From Flagellimonas aquimarina (GTDB lineage Bacteria; Bacteroidota; Bacteroidia; Flavobacteriales; Flavobacteriaceae): a stretch of DNA of 64,000 nucleotides. Position numbers and translations under genes: made by a program. Shown here one piece after another: positions 16,007-24,523 of this stretch. The DNA is taken from contig NZ_QGEG01000001.1 in NCBI RefSeq assembly GCF_003149745.1, forward strand, positions 1,240,001 through 1,304,000, given 5' to 3'. Under the pieces are notes generated by a model. The model searched no databases and was not told where the DNA came from. It worked only from the letters and a program-made list of their open reading frames with translations. The stretch's first letter is position 1; each line of letters begins with the position of its first letter.

Positions 16007-18127
16007 ATGGCAATATTAGAGAATATTAGAAAACGAACAACAGTGCTAATTTTGATTATTGGTCTGGCGTTGTTTGCATTTGTAATATCGGGAGTCTTTA
16101 CCAGCAATGACTTTGCAGGAACCAAAGTAGGCTCTTCAGTAGCGGAAGTAAATGGTGATGATATATCCATTGACGATTTTAGAAAAGAAGTTGAGAACGC
16201 TTCAAGAAGATTTGGCCCAAGTCTTTCCTCTACGCAGCTGGTAAATAGAGTATATGACCAGGAAATTAGAAAGGCCATCTTAGGACAGCAGTTCGAAGAC
16301 CTTGGAATTGATGTTGAGAGCGATCAGATTATAGAATTTGTAAAAACGTCCGGATATGCTCAAGTACCAGATTTTCAAGATGAAAATGGCTTTTTCAATG
16401 CTGAGGTTTTCAAAAGTGCAATTGCAGACTGGAAAGTAAACGATCCTTTGCGTTATGATGCTTGGTTACAAGATGAGAAAACCATAATTCAATCCGCTAA
16501 AGAACGTTTGTATTTTAACCTAATAAAAGGAGGCGTTGGCGCTACACTTTCAGAAGGCGCATTCGATTATAAAATGGCCAATGAAAAGGTAGATGTTCAG
16601 TATGTTCGTGTACCATACACATCAATTGCAGATAGTACTATACAAGTTTCTAAAAACGAGATACAAGCATACATAGATCAGCACAAAGAAGATTTTAAAC
16701 AAGAAAAAGCAAGGGATATTCGTTTTGTGTACTTTGAGGAAAAAGCTTCGGGTGAAGATGAAAATGCCATAGAAGAGGCGGTTACTGCCCTTTTAAATGA
16801 TACTGTGGAGTATTCTGAGGAAAATGATGCTACAGATACCATTGCCGGTTTTAGAAACACTACTGATATGGCAGCTTTCTTGGACAGAAATTCAGATGCC
16901 AAGTTTGATACCATATTTAAGGCTAAAAAAGATTTGCCTTCTTCAGTTGCAGATACATTGATTGCTTTGAACGTAGGTGAGATTTACGGACCATACCGTG
17001 ATGGGAATTTCTTCAAGGTTTCCAAAATGATGGATAGAAAGTCCAACGGAACCGTGAAGGCAAGTCATATACTTTTTACATACGAAGGCGCTGAAAGAGC
17101 TAATCCAAGTATTACCAGAACTAAGGAAGAGGCGGAAGCAAAAGCCAAAGAGATATTGGCAGAGGCAAAAAAAGAAGACGCCGTATTCACCACCTTGGCA
17201 AGGGATAACTCAGATGGACCCTCTGCGCCAAGAGGAGGGGACTTAGGGTATTTTCAAGAAGGTGTTATGGCAGATGAGTTTAATGACTTTTGTTTTGCAA
17301 ATGAAGTAGGTACAGTAGGTTTGGTAGAGACCCAATTTGGATTTCATATCATCAAAGTAGATGATAAACAGGACATTGTACAAGTGGCAACACTTTCTAG
17401 AGAGATTGAGCCGTCTGAAGAAACCATCAATACCTTGTTTACAGATGCAACAAAGTTTGAAATGTCGGTAACGGATGCAGAGCCTGAAGATTTTGGAGAT
17501 ATAGCAAAAGAAGGCAGTTATACTATTAGACCTGTTAATAAGGTTAAGGAGATGGACGAGAACCTTCCTGGACTCTCAGCACAGCGAGGCATTGTACAAT
17601 GGGCATTTAATGATGATACCAAAGTAGGTGACATCAAAAGGTTTAACATTAACAATGGTTATGCTGTTGTACAGCTTACAAAAAAGTACAAGGAAGGCCT
17701 TATGACTCCAGAAGATGCTTCCGCGATCGCATTGCCAAGAATTAGAAAAGAACAGAAGGCAGCACAAATTATTAGTGCTAATCAAGGCAAGGCAATGGAT
17801 GTATTGGCAAAAGACAATAATGTAACAGTTTCTAACGCGTCTTCATTAACAATGAAGTCACCGACAATTCCTGGAGCAGGAAGAGAACCGCTAGTTGTAG
17901 GTACTGCTTTTGCCTTAGACCAAGATGCTACTTCTACATTGATTCAGGGTGAGACTGGCGTATTTTTATTAAAAGTCATAAAAAAGGAGGAAGCTCCTAA
18001 AATTGAAAATTTTAGCACATATGCCAATACAATTAAGAACAACGCTGCAAATGGTGTTAACTTAGGAGTGTACAATGCCCTAAAAGAAGGTGCCGAGATA
18101 GAAGATAAACGTTCTACGTTCTATTAA
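16007..18127 (+). CDS. ppiD: PpiD-like periplasmic peptidyl-prolyl isomerase
   Basis: A 706-residue protein with one N-terminal transmembrane anchor (about 11-32), a SurA_N-like chaperone region (about 40-190), a parvulin (PPIC) domain (about 345-455, with KASHILFTY, PSAPRGGDLGYF and TQFGFHIIKV) and a long C-terminal chaperone-like part. It would act in the periplasm at the inner membrane on exported proteins, such as outer-membrane proteins leaving the Sec channel. It is 84 bp after the CNNM/CorC gene and followed by a strong terminator. Confidence 0.88.
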   Translation: MAILENIRKRTTVLILIIGLALFAFVISGVFTSNDFAGTKVGSSVAEVNGDDISIDDFRKEVENASRRFGPSLSSTQLVNRVYDQEIRKAILGQQFEDLGIDVESDQIIEFVKTSGYAQVPDFQDENGFFNAEVFKSAIADWKVNDPLRYDAWLQDEKTIIQSAKERLYFNLIKGGVGATLSEGAFDYKMANEKVDVQYVRVPYTSIADSTIQVSKNEIQAYIDQHKEDFKQEKARDIRFVYFEEKASGEDENAIEEAVTALLNDTVEYSEENDATDTIAGFRNTTDMAAFLDRNSDAKFDTIFKAKKDLPSSVADTLIALNVGEIYGPYRDGNFFKVSKMMDRKSNGTVKASHILFTYEGAERANPSITRTKEEAEAKAKEILAEAKKEDAVFTTLARDNSDGPSAPRGGDLGYFQEGVMADEFNDFCFANEVGTVGLVETQFGFHIIKVDDKQDIVQVATLSREIEPSEETINTLFTDATKFEMSVTDAEPEDFGDIAKEGSYTIRPVNKVKEMDENLPGLSAQRGIVQWAFNDDTKVGDIKRFNINNGYAVVQLTKKYKEGLMTPEDASAIALPRIRKEQKAAQIISANQGKAMDVLAKDNNVTVSNASSLTMKSPTIPGAGREPLVVGTAFALDQDATSTLIQGETGVFLLKVIKKEEAPKIENFSTYANTIKNNAANGVNLGVYNALKEGAEIEDKRSTFY

Positions 18128-18151
18128 TTCTCAAATAGAGATTAGATATAT

Positions 18152-18178
18152 AAAAGCCCCATTATGGGGCTTTTTTTT
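18152..18178 (+). terminator. Rho-independent terminator of ppiD
   Basis: AAAGCCCC / GGGGCTTT stem with loop ATTAT and an 8-base T run, in the 58-bp space between ppiD and a convergent gene. The flanking A-rich side may let it act in both directions. Confidence 0.85.
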
Positions 18179-18185
18179 ATAAGGT

Positions 18186-18761
18186 TCAATGTTCTTGTTG
18201 CGCTTTTACCAATTCTCTAATGGGAATGCCATCAATTAAAACATCTTTCAATACCGCATCTCCATTTTTCACATTTACCAAAGCATAAGTTGTTTTAGTA
18301 GTGTCACTTTGGGATGCTCTATAGGTAAGTTCAGCATCATACGCTTTGGACTCTTCCATATAAAATCTGTCAAACGGATAATTTACGGTCAATTCGGTAG
18401 TTTCAAAAGAAGTTATAAATCCCACTTCCGCTTTGACAAAATCTTCATTTTGGCCCCGTTTTTCTTTTGAAATAGATTTTATTTTAGCAAAACCATCTAT
18501 ATCTTCTGTAATGGAAACATAAATTGTCTCTCCACGGACCCAATCGTGTTCGTGAGGAATTTTCACTGTATTGTTGTCATAATTCAAAACAATATATTTT
18601 CCTCTAAATGGGTCGCTGGGGTCAATGGGTGCAGTTTTAAACTTATACTCTACCCCATTATCCAATACATCTTCTTTGTCCCATATCATTTTGGTTGGCA
18701 CGTATAGCTGTGCCAATGCAACAAGAACGAACAGGGGAAACAATATTTTTTTATTCTTCAT
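18186..18761 (-). CDS. GDYXXLXY domain protein
   Basis: A 191-residue protein with one N-terminal hydrophobic segment (about 5-20) and an extracytoplasmic beta-rich domain. The family name motif appears as GKYIVLNY (54-61) after the usual DPSDPFRG. A second conserved part is PFDRFYMEE. GDYXXLXY proteins are nearly always encoded with a DUF2157 membrane protein, as here, with an 11-bp overlap. The role of the pair is not known. Confidence 0.85.
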   Translation of the reverse strand: MKNKKILFPLFVLVALAQLYVPTKMIWDKEDVLDNGVEYKFKTAPIDPSDPFRGKYIVLNYDNNTVKIPHEHDWVRGETIYVSITEDIDGFAKIKSISKEKRGQNEDFVKAEVGFITSFETTELTVNYPFDRFYMEESKAYDAELTYRASQSDTTKTTYALVNVKNGDAVLKDVLIDGIPIRELVKAQQEH

Positions 18762-20037
18762 TTACTTTTCTTTTTTTGAGCATCCAGTAATTTGAAGCAA
18801 AGAACCCAATGCCAATAGCAACAAATAAGATTCCTCGTGTAACAAAACTCAGATCTGTATCAAAAAACCTGCAAGCAATTAAAATCGTAATTATGATGAG
18901 ACCGTAGTTTAACAGGCCCAGATGGTTTTGTTTGGCACCTTCCCTAATTGACAATAGCCCTAGGGCGAAAACGTAAAAATTGATTAGGACAACAGCAATT
19001 GGAAGAGATAATCCTATGAAAAATGCCACAATAAAGAGAATAAACATTGGTGCTAAAGGTTTAATGTCGCTCCAGGATCTATTTCTTTTATAGAAATATA
19101 GAAGCACTCCAGCAAGTATTGAAATTATGGCCGAAACAAGAAATTCAGGCGTTGAAAGCATCTCACTGAACAGGAAGTCTTTTCTTCTCAAATCTTCCCA
19201 AAAACCATCAAAACTGAGTATAAAAAGTAATATAAGGGATCCAAGGGATCCAATTGTCGTATAACCGTTGTTCCTTGTTTTTTGTTGGCTAAAAAAGTCT
19301 AGATTCCCTATTATATAAAACAGCCCAAACAAGCTAAAATAACCTATGAACATTAGCTCTTCTGCTGTATTCGCCAATGTTCCAAGAACTATTGTTAAAG
19401 ACAAAGGAACCAACCAATTATGAAAAACCATAAAATTGCTTTTTGGGCTTTTCTTGTACAATAGGTAATAGAAGGGTAAGATGGCCAAAAGCAACAACCA
19501 GTAGAGGTATGATTCTGATGAGGGGTAGGACCAGTAACTTGTTTCACAAGCATAGTAGGTTATCCCCATTAAAAAAAGCAAAGAAGCTACAGAAGACCTC
19601 ATAATGTATGCTATGGGAAGACAAATCAGCATCCATGTCAACAAAAAGGAGCTCAAGTCTCCAGATATATTGTAAATCTGACTTACCAGAGATATGCAGG
19701 CTCCAACTCCAAAAAACAAAAGGGTGCTACCGCTTTCTCTCCAAGCCACGCTATCTTGTTTTTTTATTAAAACATATCCGCAGATAATCTGAGCGGCCAC
19801 TAGTGGTAAAAAGGCAAAGAATGTCTTAGTGTTTTTAGAGAGCTCGTCCCAATTGTGTGCTATGATTAGGATAACCCCAAGGCCAACTAAAATTGCCCCT
19901 AATATTCCGAAGACAACAAAAAGCCGATTGGTAGATGAACTGCCTTTGTTTTTATAATAGTTTTTAATGTCATCGGCTGTTTCTTCTGTTATGATATCAG
20001 CCTTTACAAGGTTTGGTAAATCCTTAAGAATGCTCAT
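18751..20037 (-). CDS. DUF2157 multi-pass membrane protein
   Basis: A 428-residue protein. A short cytoplasmic N-terminal segment (about 1-38, beginning MSILKDLPNLVKADIITEE) precedes about twelve predicted transmembrane helices with the DUF2157 GILGAILVGLGVILIIAHNW entry helix region. Its stop region overlaps the start of the GDYXXLXY gene. No transport or enzymatic motif can be recognised; the two proteins may form an envelope complex. A 175-bp space separates it from the CPBP gene end. Confidence 0.85.
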   Translation of the reverse strand: MSILKDLPNLVKADIITEETADDIKNYYKNKGSSSTNRLFVVFGILGAILVGLGVILIIAHNWDELSKNTKTFFAFLPLVAAQIICGYVLIKKQDSVAWRESGSTLLFFGVGACISLVSQIYNISGDLSSFLLTWMLICLPIAYIMRSSVASLLFLMGITYYACETSYWSYPSSESYLYWLLLLAILPFYYLLYKKSPKSNFMVFHNWLVPLSLTIVLGTLANTAEELMFIGYFSLFGLFYIIGNLDFFSQQKTRNNGYTTIGSLGSLILLFILSFDGFWEDLRRKDFLFSEMLSTPEFLVSAIISILAGVLLYFYKRNRSWSDIKPLAPMFILFIVAFFIGLSLPIAVVLINFYVFALGLLSIREGAKQNHLGLLNYGLIIITILIACRFFDTDLSFVTRGILFVAIGIGFFASNYWMLKKRKVNEE

Positions 20038-20212
20038 TTCTCTGCTTAGTTTTACCAGCTAGTCACAATCGCTAAAAAATACTATGTATAGTTCAGTTAG
20101 AGTATTAGCTTATTTAATGGAAATATAGTAAAACTGTGGAACAATGGCTAGCAGGCAATTACATCAATGAAATTGCACTTTCCAAATAGGTATACCTGCA
20201 CAACATTGTTGT

Positions 20213-20890
20213 CTAAAGCTCGGAAATAAAAAGTGGAAGAATCACATTGGGTACTAAATCCACCAAGAAATGTGCAATTATGTTAGCTTTTAAATCTCGT
20301 TTTTTCCAATATGAAAACGCTAGAATTCCACCTATTATAAAGGAAATTATTATTCCGGCAGCACCTTGAGAATAGTGTAACAATGCAAAGATTACCAATG
20401 GAATAAGAAAATAGGCATACCAGCTTCCAGTCCATTTTTCAATACGCTCCATGACATAGCCCCTGTAACATATTTCTTCAACCACACCTGCCCGCAAAAC
20501 GACCAGTGTCCATGCCCAAAGTGAAACTGATTTGTATTTACCACCTTCATCTCCGCCAACAGGAATCCCTGCCAAACTTAAGACCCAAGCTAAAAATATG
20601 AGTACAGCACAGGAAATCAGGGTTAAAGCTAGAGCCAAAAGTATAGATTTGCCCCAATGTTTACCGTGAAGACCAATAGAGGCCAATGTTTGCTTTTCAC
20701 CTTTGTAGATCAGTAGTATAAGAACGGTGGTAATTGCAAAGACCAATAGCTCTTTTACAACAATGAACTTATCCGTGTACATTTCAGGTGCAAGTTCTCC
20801 GGCAATATAAATAACCAATGGGGGTCCAAAAAGTGCAATTAGCAATCCTAGTATTGTAATGCGAGGTATAGATTTTAATGCTTTCATCAT
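20213..20890 (-). CDS. CPBP family intramembrane glutamic endopeptidase
   Basis: A 225-residue membrane protein with about seven predicted helices. The Abi/CPBP active-site motifs are present: VVEEICYRGY with the paired Glu138-Glu139 and Arg143, His172 (LLHY), and His207 (AHFLVD). These proteases cleave within or near the membrane and, in bacteria, serve in peptide maturation, bacteriocin self-immunity or regulation. The gene lies 65 bp downstream of a membrane-bound AraC-type regulator on the same strand, so the two could share a transcript. The substrate is unknown. Confidence 0.85.
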   Translation of the reverse strand: MMKALKSIPRITILGLLIALFGPPLVIYIAGELAPEMYTDKFIVVKELLVFAITTVLILLIYKGEKQTLASIGLHGKHWGKSILLALALTLISCAVLIFLAWVLSLAGIPVGGDEGGKYKSVSLWAWTLVVLRAGVVEEICYRGYVMERIEKWTGSWYAYFLIPLVIFALLHYSQGAAGIIISFIIGGILAFSYWKKRDLKANIIAHFLVDLVPNVILPLFISEL

Positions 20891-20955
20891 TGTTGTTTTT
20901 TGACCAAAACTAAATCGTAAGATGAACGCGTTCGACCTTTATCAGGAAGTAGTAC

Positions 20956-22062
20956 TTATTTATTTAAATTTTTAAATTCAGAGGGTGTAATGCCATTTGC
21001 TCTTTTAAATGCCTTGCTAAAAGCTGATTTTGTATTAAAACCACTATCATAGGCAATGCCCAAAAGAGAAAAGTTTTTATATGCGGGATTATTGATCTTA
21101 TGCTTTACTTCCTCAACACGGTAAGAATTGATGAAATGGAAAAAGTTTGTTTGGTATTTTTCATTTATCACCTGGGATAATTGTTTTTGATGGATGTCCA
21201 ACATACTGGCTAATTTTAAAATTGATAAATGGCCATCCAAAAAGGGTTTTTCTGTTTTCATTAATTCCACAAGTCTTTTTTGTATTTGCAGAGCTTCTTC
21301 ATTGGTCACTGTAGAGTTTTTGTACTTCTTGGTTTGTTGCAGCTGATCTGAAGGATAGATTATTTTCCGCTGTATTGCGTGAAACAATAAATAGAATGGA
21401 AGCAAAGCCATACTAGCATAAAAAAGATAGGCCTTGGATTCAATTGAGAAAATAGAAAGTATATCACTTAAAATAATACTCAATACAATTAATATAGAGA
21501 TAAACAACAGTGCATATAGGACGACCTGTAACCACTTAAAATCGATGCCTTCAAGGTAGGAGAATGATTTTGGAATGGTGCTTTGATAACGACGCAAGGT
21601 CAAAGAAGAAACTATTATGTAGGTTAAAAACATAGCATGTATTGAAATCTCTAAAAAAAGTAGAATTGGATTTGGATCATAGAAAATTGCTTTTATTTCC
21701 TCATAACTTAAATTCGGGTTTTCAATTTTTAGAAGGTAAAAAAGGTAGGCTGTGAAGAATAGATAGGGGGCAAAATGTAGCAGGTGCTTCATTTTTAAAG
21801 TTGGTTTCTCTGAAATTGATGTAATGACGTAGAGATAAATCATAGGCCCATGTAAAAATATAAGTGTGGCATCAAAACCAAAAAGGTAAGGCCTTGATTG
21901 GTATAGCCCTTCCAAAGTTGCTAGAACCCCACCTAGGTTTAAAGCCAGTATAAACATCCATATAGACAGAATACGGCTGGGTAATGAAGCCTTTCGCTGA
22001 AAAAGTAGAACCAGTGCAAAAAATATGGCCTGGACAATACCTAAAATGAGTAAACTACTCAT
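20956..22062 (-). CDS. AraC-family regulator with N-terminal membrane domain
   Basis: A 368-residue protein with seven or so hydrophobic helices in residues 1-235 and a C-terminal AraC/XylS double helix-turn-helix (about 265-368: LSILKLASMLDIHQKQLSQVINE and SLLGIAYDSGFNTKSAFSKAFKRANGITPSEF regions). It would bind DNA from the inner membrane after sensing a signal through the membrane part, a design common in Bacteroidota. It lies between the mevalonate genes and the CPBP protease on one strand. Target genes are not evident. Confidence 0.88.
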   Translation of the reverse strand: MSSLLILGIVQAIFFALVLLFQRKASLPSRILSIWMFILALNLGGVLATLEGLYQSRPYLFGFDATLIFLHGPMIYLYVITSISEKPTLKMKHLLHFAPYLFFTAYLFYLLKIENPNLSYEEIKAIFYDPNPILLFLEISIHAMFLTYIIVSSLTLRRYQSTIPKSFSYLEGIDFKWLQVVLYALLFISILIVLSIILSDILSIFSIESKAYLFYASMALLPFYLLFHAIQRKIIYPSDQLQQTKKYKNSTVTNEEALQIQKRLVELMKTEKPFLDGHLSILKLASMLDIHQKQLSQVINEKYQTNFFHFINSYRVEEVKHKINNPAYKNFSLLGIAYDSGFNTKSAFSKAFKRANGITPSEFKNLNK

Positions 22063-22137
22063 AATGAAGAGTTAGGGTTAAAAAATTTAATTTATATACA
22101 ATTAATTTAACTACAAGTTTTGAAATAATAATCCAGA

Positions 22138-23049
22138 TCAAAGAACCATTTCTGAAAAGGAGAAAATGACTTCAAATCCTTTGGATTTAAAATAGCTGGG
22201 TGTTTTTTCGTTTCCAGTGACCATGATGAAATCTCCACCCCATGCTCCTAAACTCTTCATGCTTCCTATATAGTCTGGAAAAAGTTTAGATTTTATGGTT
22301 TGCATACCCAACACGTCAGATAAGATTTCTTCATGTTCCTGCATCAAAGATTCGAAAGCTGAGAGTGACGAAGAAGTAGCCATTTTTTTTGTGATGGCAG
22401 AAATGTCTTCAAGTAGGTTTTCTATATTGGACTGTTGTTGACGATATGCGGCAATAGCGGTCTTGCTACTTTGTTTTTGGTTGAGATAAACAAAGTAGAT
22501 TGAATTTTTAAAGGATGGGTCAAAGGATACTTCTTCAACTTTAGGAACATCGTTCTCCAATTGATAGAAAATAGGTCTGCTATGTTGCGCACAGGCAATA
22601 TCATAACCACTGCCTCCAAAGGCCTTCCGTAATAATTGATAAGCATCTACTTGAGCCCATTGTGCAATGTTGTTTATGAGCGTTGAGGAAGTTCCCAGTC
22701 CCCATAATCTAGGAAACGTTAAATGTGTTTCAACATTGAACCCATTGGTACTATGTAAAAATTTTGGGTTTTGAAATTTGGCTTCGGATAATAAATTGGT
22801 CAGTGTTTTAGCGACTGTATTTTCAGAAGCGGAAATTATTTCTAGATTTTCCAACTTAAAGCTTCCGCTAAACCAAATGCTGCCTTTTTCGTCAAAACTT
22901 GTCCATTCTAACAATCCTTCAGAATTGGAAGAGGTCACTTTTAAAGATTGTCCATATTTAGTAGGTACGGCCAGCCCAAGTGCACCATCTAAAATGGCAT
23001 ACTCTCCAGAGAGCAATAATTTCCCGTTGCTGTAGTATTCCTGTTGCAT
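22138..23049 (-). CDS. GYDIA-family GHMP kinase (mevalonate pathway)
   Basis: A 303-residue cytosolic kinase of the GHMP superfamily. The substrate-side GKLLLSGEYAIL (9-20), the glycine-rich ATP loop GLGTSSTL (117-124) and the family-defining GGSGYDIAC (145-153) are visible. GYDIA kinases in Bacteroidota are encoded with HMG-CoA reductase and are thought to phosphorylate mevalonate or phosphomevalonate for isoprenoid synthesis. It shares one base with the upstream HMG-CoA reductase gene, which supports the pathway role. Which of the kinase steps it performs cannot be read from the sequence. Confidence 0.87.
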   Translation of the reverse strand: MQQEYYSNGKLLLSGEYAILDGALGLAVPTKYGQSLKVTSSNSEGLLEWTSFDEKGSIWFSGSFKLENLEIISASENTVAKTLTNLLSEAKFQNPKFLHSTNGFNVETHLTFPRLWGLGTSSTLINNIAQWAQVDAYQLLRKAFGGSGYDIACAQHSRPIFYQLENDVPKVEEVSFDPSFKNSIYFVYLNQKQSSKTAIAAYRQQQSNIENLLEDISAITKKMATSSSLSAFESLMQEHEEILSDVLGMQTIKSKLFPDYIGSMKSLGAWGGDFIMVTGNEKTPSYFKSKGFEVIFSFSEMVL

Positions 23050-24365
23050 TATTTGGACTGAATCTTTTCCAAAGCTTCTTTCACCGAAGCATTGGTAACC
23101 GTATTGTCCTTAAAGTAATCCACAAGCTGCAATTTTTCACTTTCTGTAGCTCCCATTTGATTGAGCATGTTCAACAAGTGCATTTTCATATGTCCTTTTT
23201 GGATACCTGTGGTAACCAAGGAACGAACCGCTGCAAAGTTTTGTGCTAACCCAGCTACGGCAACAATCTGCATTAATTCTTTAGCAGTTGGATTTTGAAG
23301 AATCTCCAAAGCTAGTTTTACCAAAGGGTGAAGCGAGGTCAATCCGCCAACAGTACCTAAAGCCAATGGAATTTCAATCCAAAACTTAAAGGTATCACCT
23401 TCAATGCTTGCATGCGTTAAACTAGAATAGTTGCCATCTTTGGCAGCATAGGCATGAACTCCGGCTTCTACAGCTCTAAAGTCGTTTCCGGTGGCTAGCA
23501 CAACGGCATCAACACCGTTCATAATACCTTTATTATGGGTAACTGCCCTATATGGCTCAGCCTGTGCTATGGCCACAGCTTGTAACATTTTTTGGGCAAA
23601 TTCCTCTGAAGGAACATTATCCCCATTTAATTCTTGAATTGGACAACTCACTTCTGCCCTTACCAAACAATTGGGCACATAATTGGATAGGATGCCCATT
23701 ATAACCTCAATGGCTTTTTCATCTTCTGTGAAATCATGATAAGAACTTGCCTTTTCCTTTAATGTTTTGGCAAATTGTTCCAAACAAGAATTAATAAAGT
23801 TGGCACCCATTGCATCAAGGGTCTCAAAAGTGCAGTGTAACTGATGATACCCATCAATTTTGTCGCTTAAATCCCTAAGCTGAATATCATTAATGCCCCC
23901 TCCACGTTTTTCCATGCTTTTGGTGATGGAAGCAGTATTGCTGTAAAGTTCAGACTTTATTTCATTAAAAAATTGTCTCAATTTTTCAGTTCTTCCGCTA
24001 AATATAAAATGGACCTGACCTACTTTTTCCGTACCTAGTATTTCCGTTTTAAAACCTCCTCGGCTTAACCAAAACTTTGCAGCTTTGCTTGCTGCAGCCA
24101 CCACAGAACTTTCCTCAATGGCCATGGGAATGGCATATAACTTGTCGTTGATCAAAAAATTGGGGGCAATTGCAAAAGGCAGGTAATAATTGGAAATAGT
24201 ATTTTCTATAAACTCATCATGTAGCTTTTGAATTGCTGAATCAGTATTCCAATACCGCTCCAGTAACTGTTTTGATTTTTCTGGGTTCTGGGTGTAATTA
24301 GCTGCTATCCAATCGATTTTTTCACTTTTGGAAAGTTTGGAAAATCCTTCAACAGGAGTGTTCAT
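23049..24365 (-). CDS. Hydroxymethylglutaryl-CoA reductase, class II type
   Basis: A 438-residue soluble enzyme that interconverts HMG-CoA and mevalonate. It lacks the membrane domain of eukaryotic class I enzymes and has class II features: the IPMAIEESSVVAAAS substrate motif (about 79-93), TLDAMGANF (about 182-190), the HNKGIMNG loop and the ALGTVGG dinucleotide region. Next to a GYDIA kinase it most likely provides mevalonate for isoprenoids, despite the 'degradative' label commonly given to this class. It is divergently transcribed from the peptidase gene; a palindrome and a TATATTTG element lie upstream. Confidence 0.94.
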   Translation of the reverse strand: MNTPVEGFSKLSKSEKIDWIAANYTQNPEKSKQLLERYWNTDSAIQKLHDEFIENTISNYYLPFAIAPNFLINDKLYAIPMAIEESSVVAAASKAAKFWLSRGGFKTEILGTEKVGQVHFIFSGRTEKLRQFFNEIKSELYSNTASITKSMEKRGGGINDIQLRDLSDKIDGYHQLHCTFETLDAMGANFINSCLEQFAKTLKEKASSYHDFTEDEKAIEVIMGILSNYVPNCLVRAEVSCPIQELNGDNVPSEEFAQKMLQAVAIAQAEPYRAVTHNKGIMNGVDAVVLATGNDFRAVEAGVHAYAAKDGNYSSLTHASIEGDTFKFWIEIPLALGTVGGLTSLHPLVKLALEILQNPTAKELMQIVAVAGLAQNFAAVRSLVTTGIQKGHMKMHLLNMLNQMGATESEKLQLVDYFKDNTVTNASVKEALEKIQSK

Positions 24366-24384
24366 AGTGCTTGGTTAAAGGGTT

Positions 24385-24392
24385 CAAATATA
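24385..24392 (-). promoter_or_regulatory. Putative -7 element of the HMG-CoA reductase operon
   Basis: On the minus strand TATATTTG matches TAnnTTTG exactly, 19 bp upstream of the ATG. No TTG at ideal -33 spacing. Confidence 0.4.
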
Positions 24393-24443
24393 AGGATAAT
24401 GCAACTTTTGGACTTTGTGGCTGAGGTATTCAGGTCCAATTCT

Positions 24444-24459
24444 TGTTACAATTGTAACA
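24444..24459. promoter_or_regulatory. Perfect 16-bp palindrome, candidate operator
   Basis: TGTTACAATTGTAACA is a perfect inverted repeat with no spacer, in the 158-bp divergent region between HMG-CoA reductase (minus) and the DPP-IV-like gene (plus). A second, 11-base near-palindrome (CTAAAGTTTAG) follows at once. It looks like a dimeric repressor or activator site; no T run follows, so it is not a terminator. Confidence 0.5.
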
Positions 24460-24523
24460 CTAAAGTTTAGATTTTAAATAAATATTAGTAAACTTGATAG
24501 TTTTTAATCAATTTTTAACTTCA

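Noticed and set aside
20130-20212. GCAATT...AATTGC inverted repeat downstream of the CPBP gene as a terminator
   Set aside because: The stem is only six weak pairs with a ten-base loop and no T run on the minus strand.
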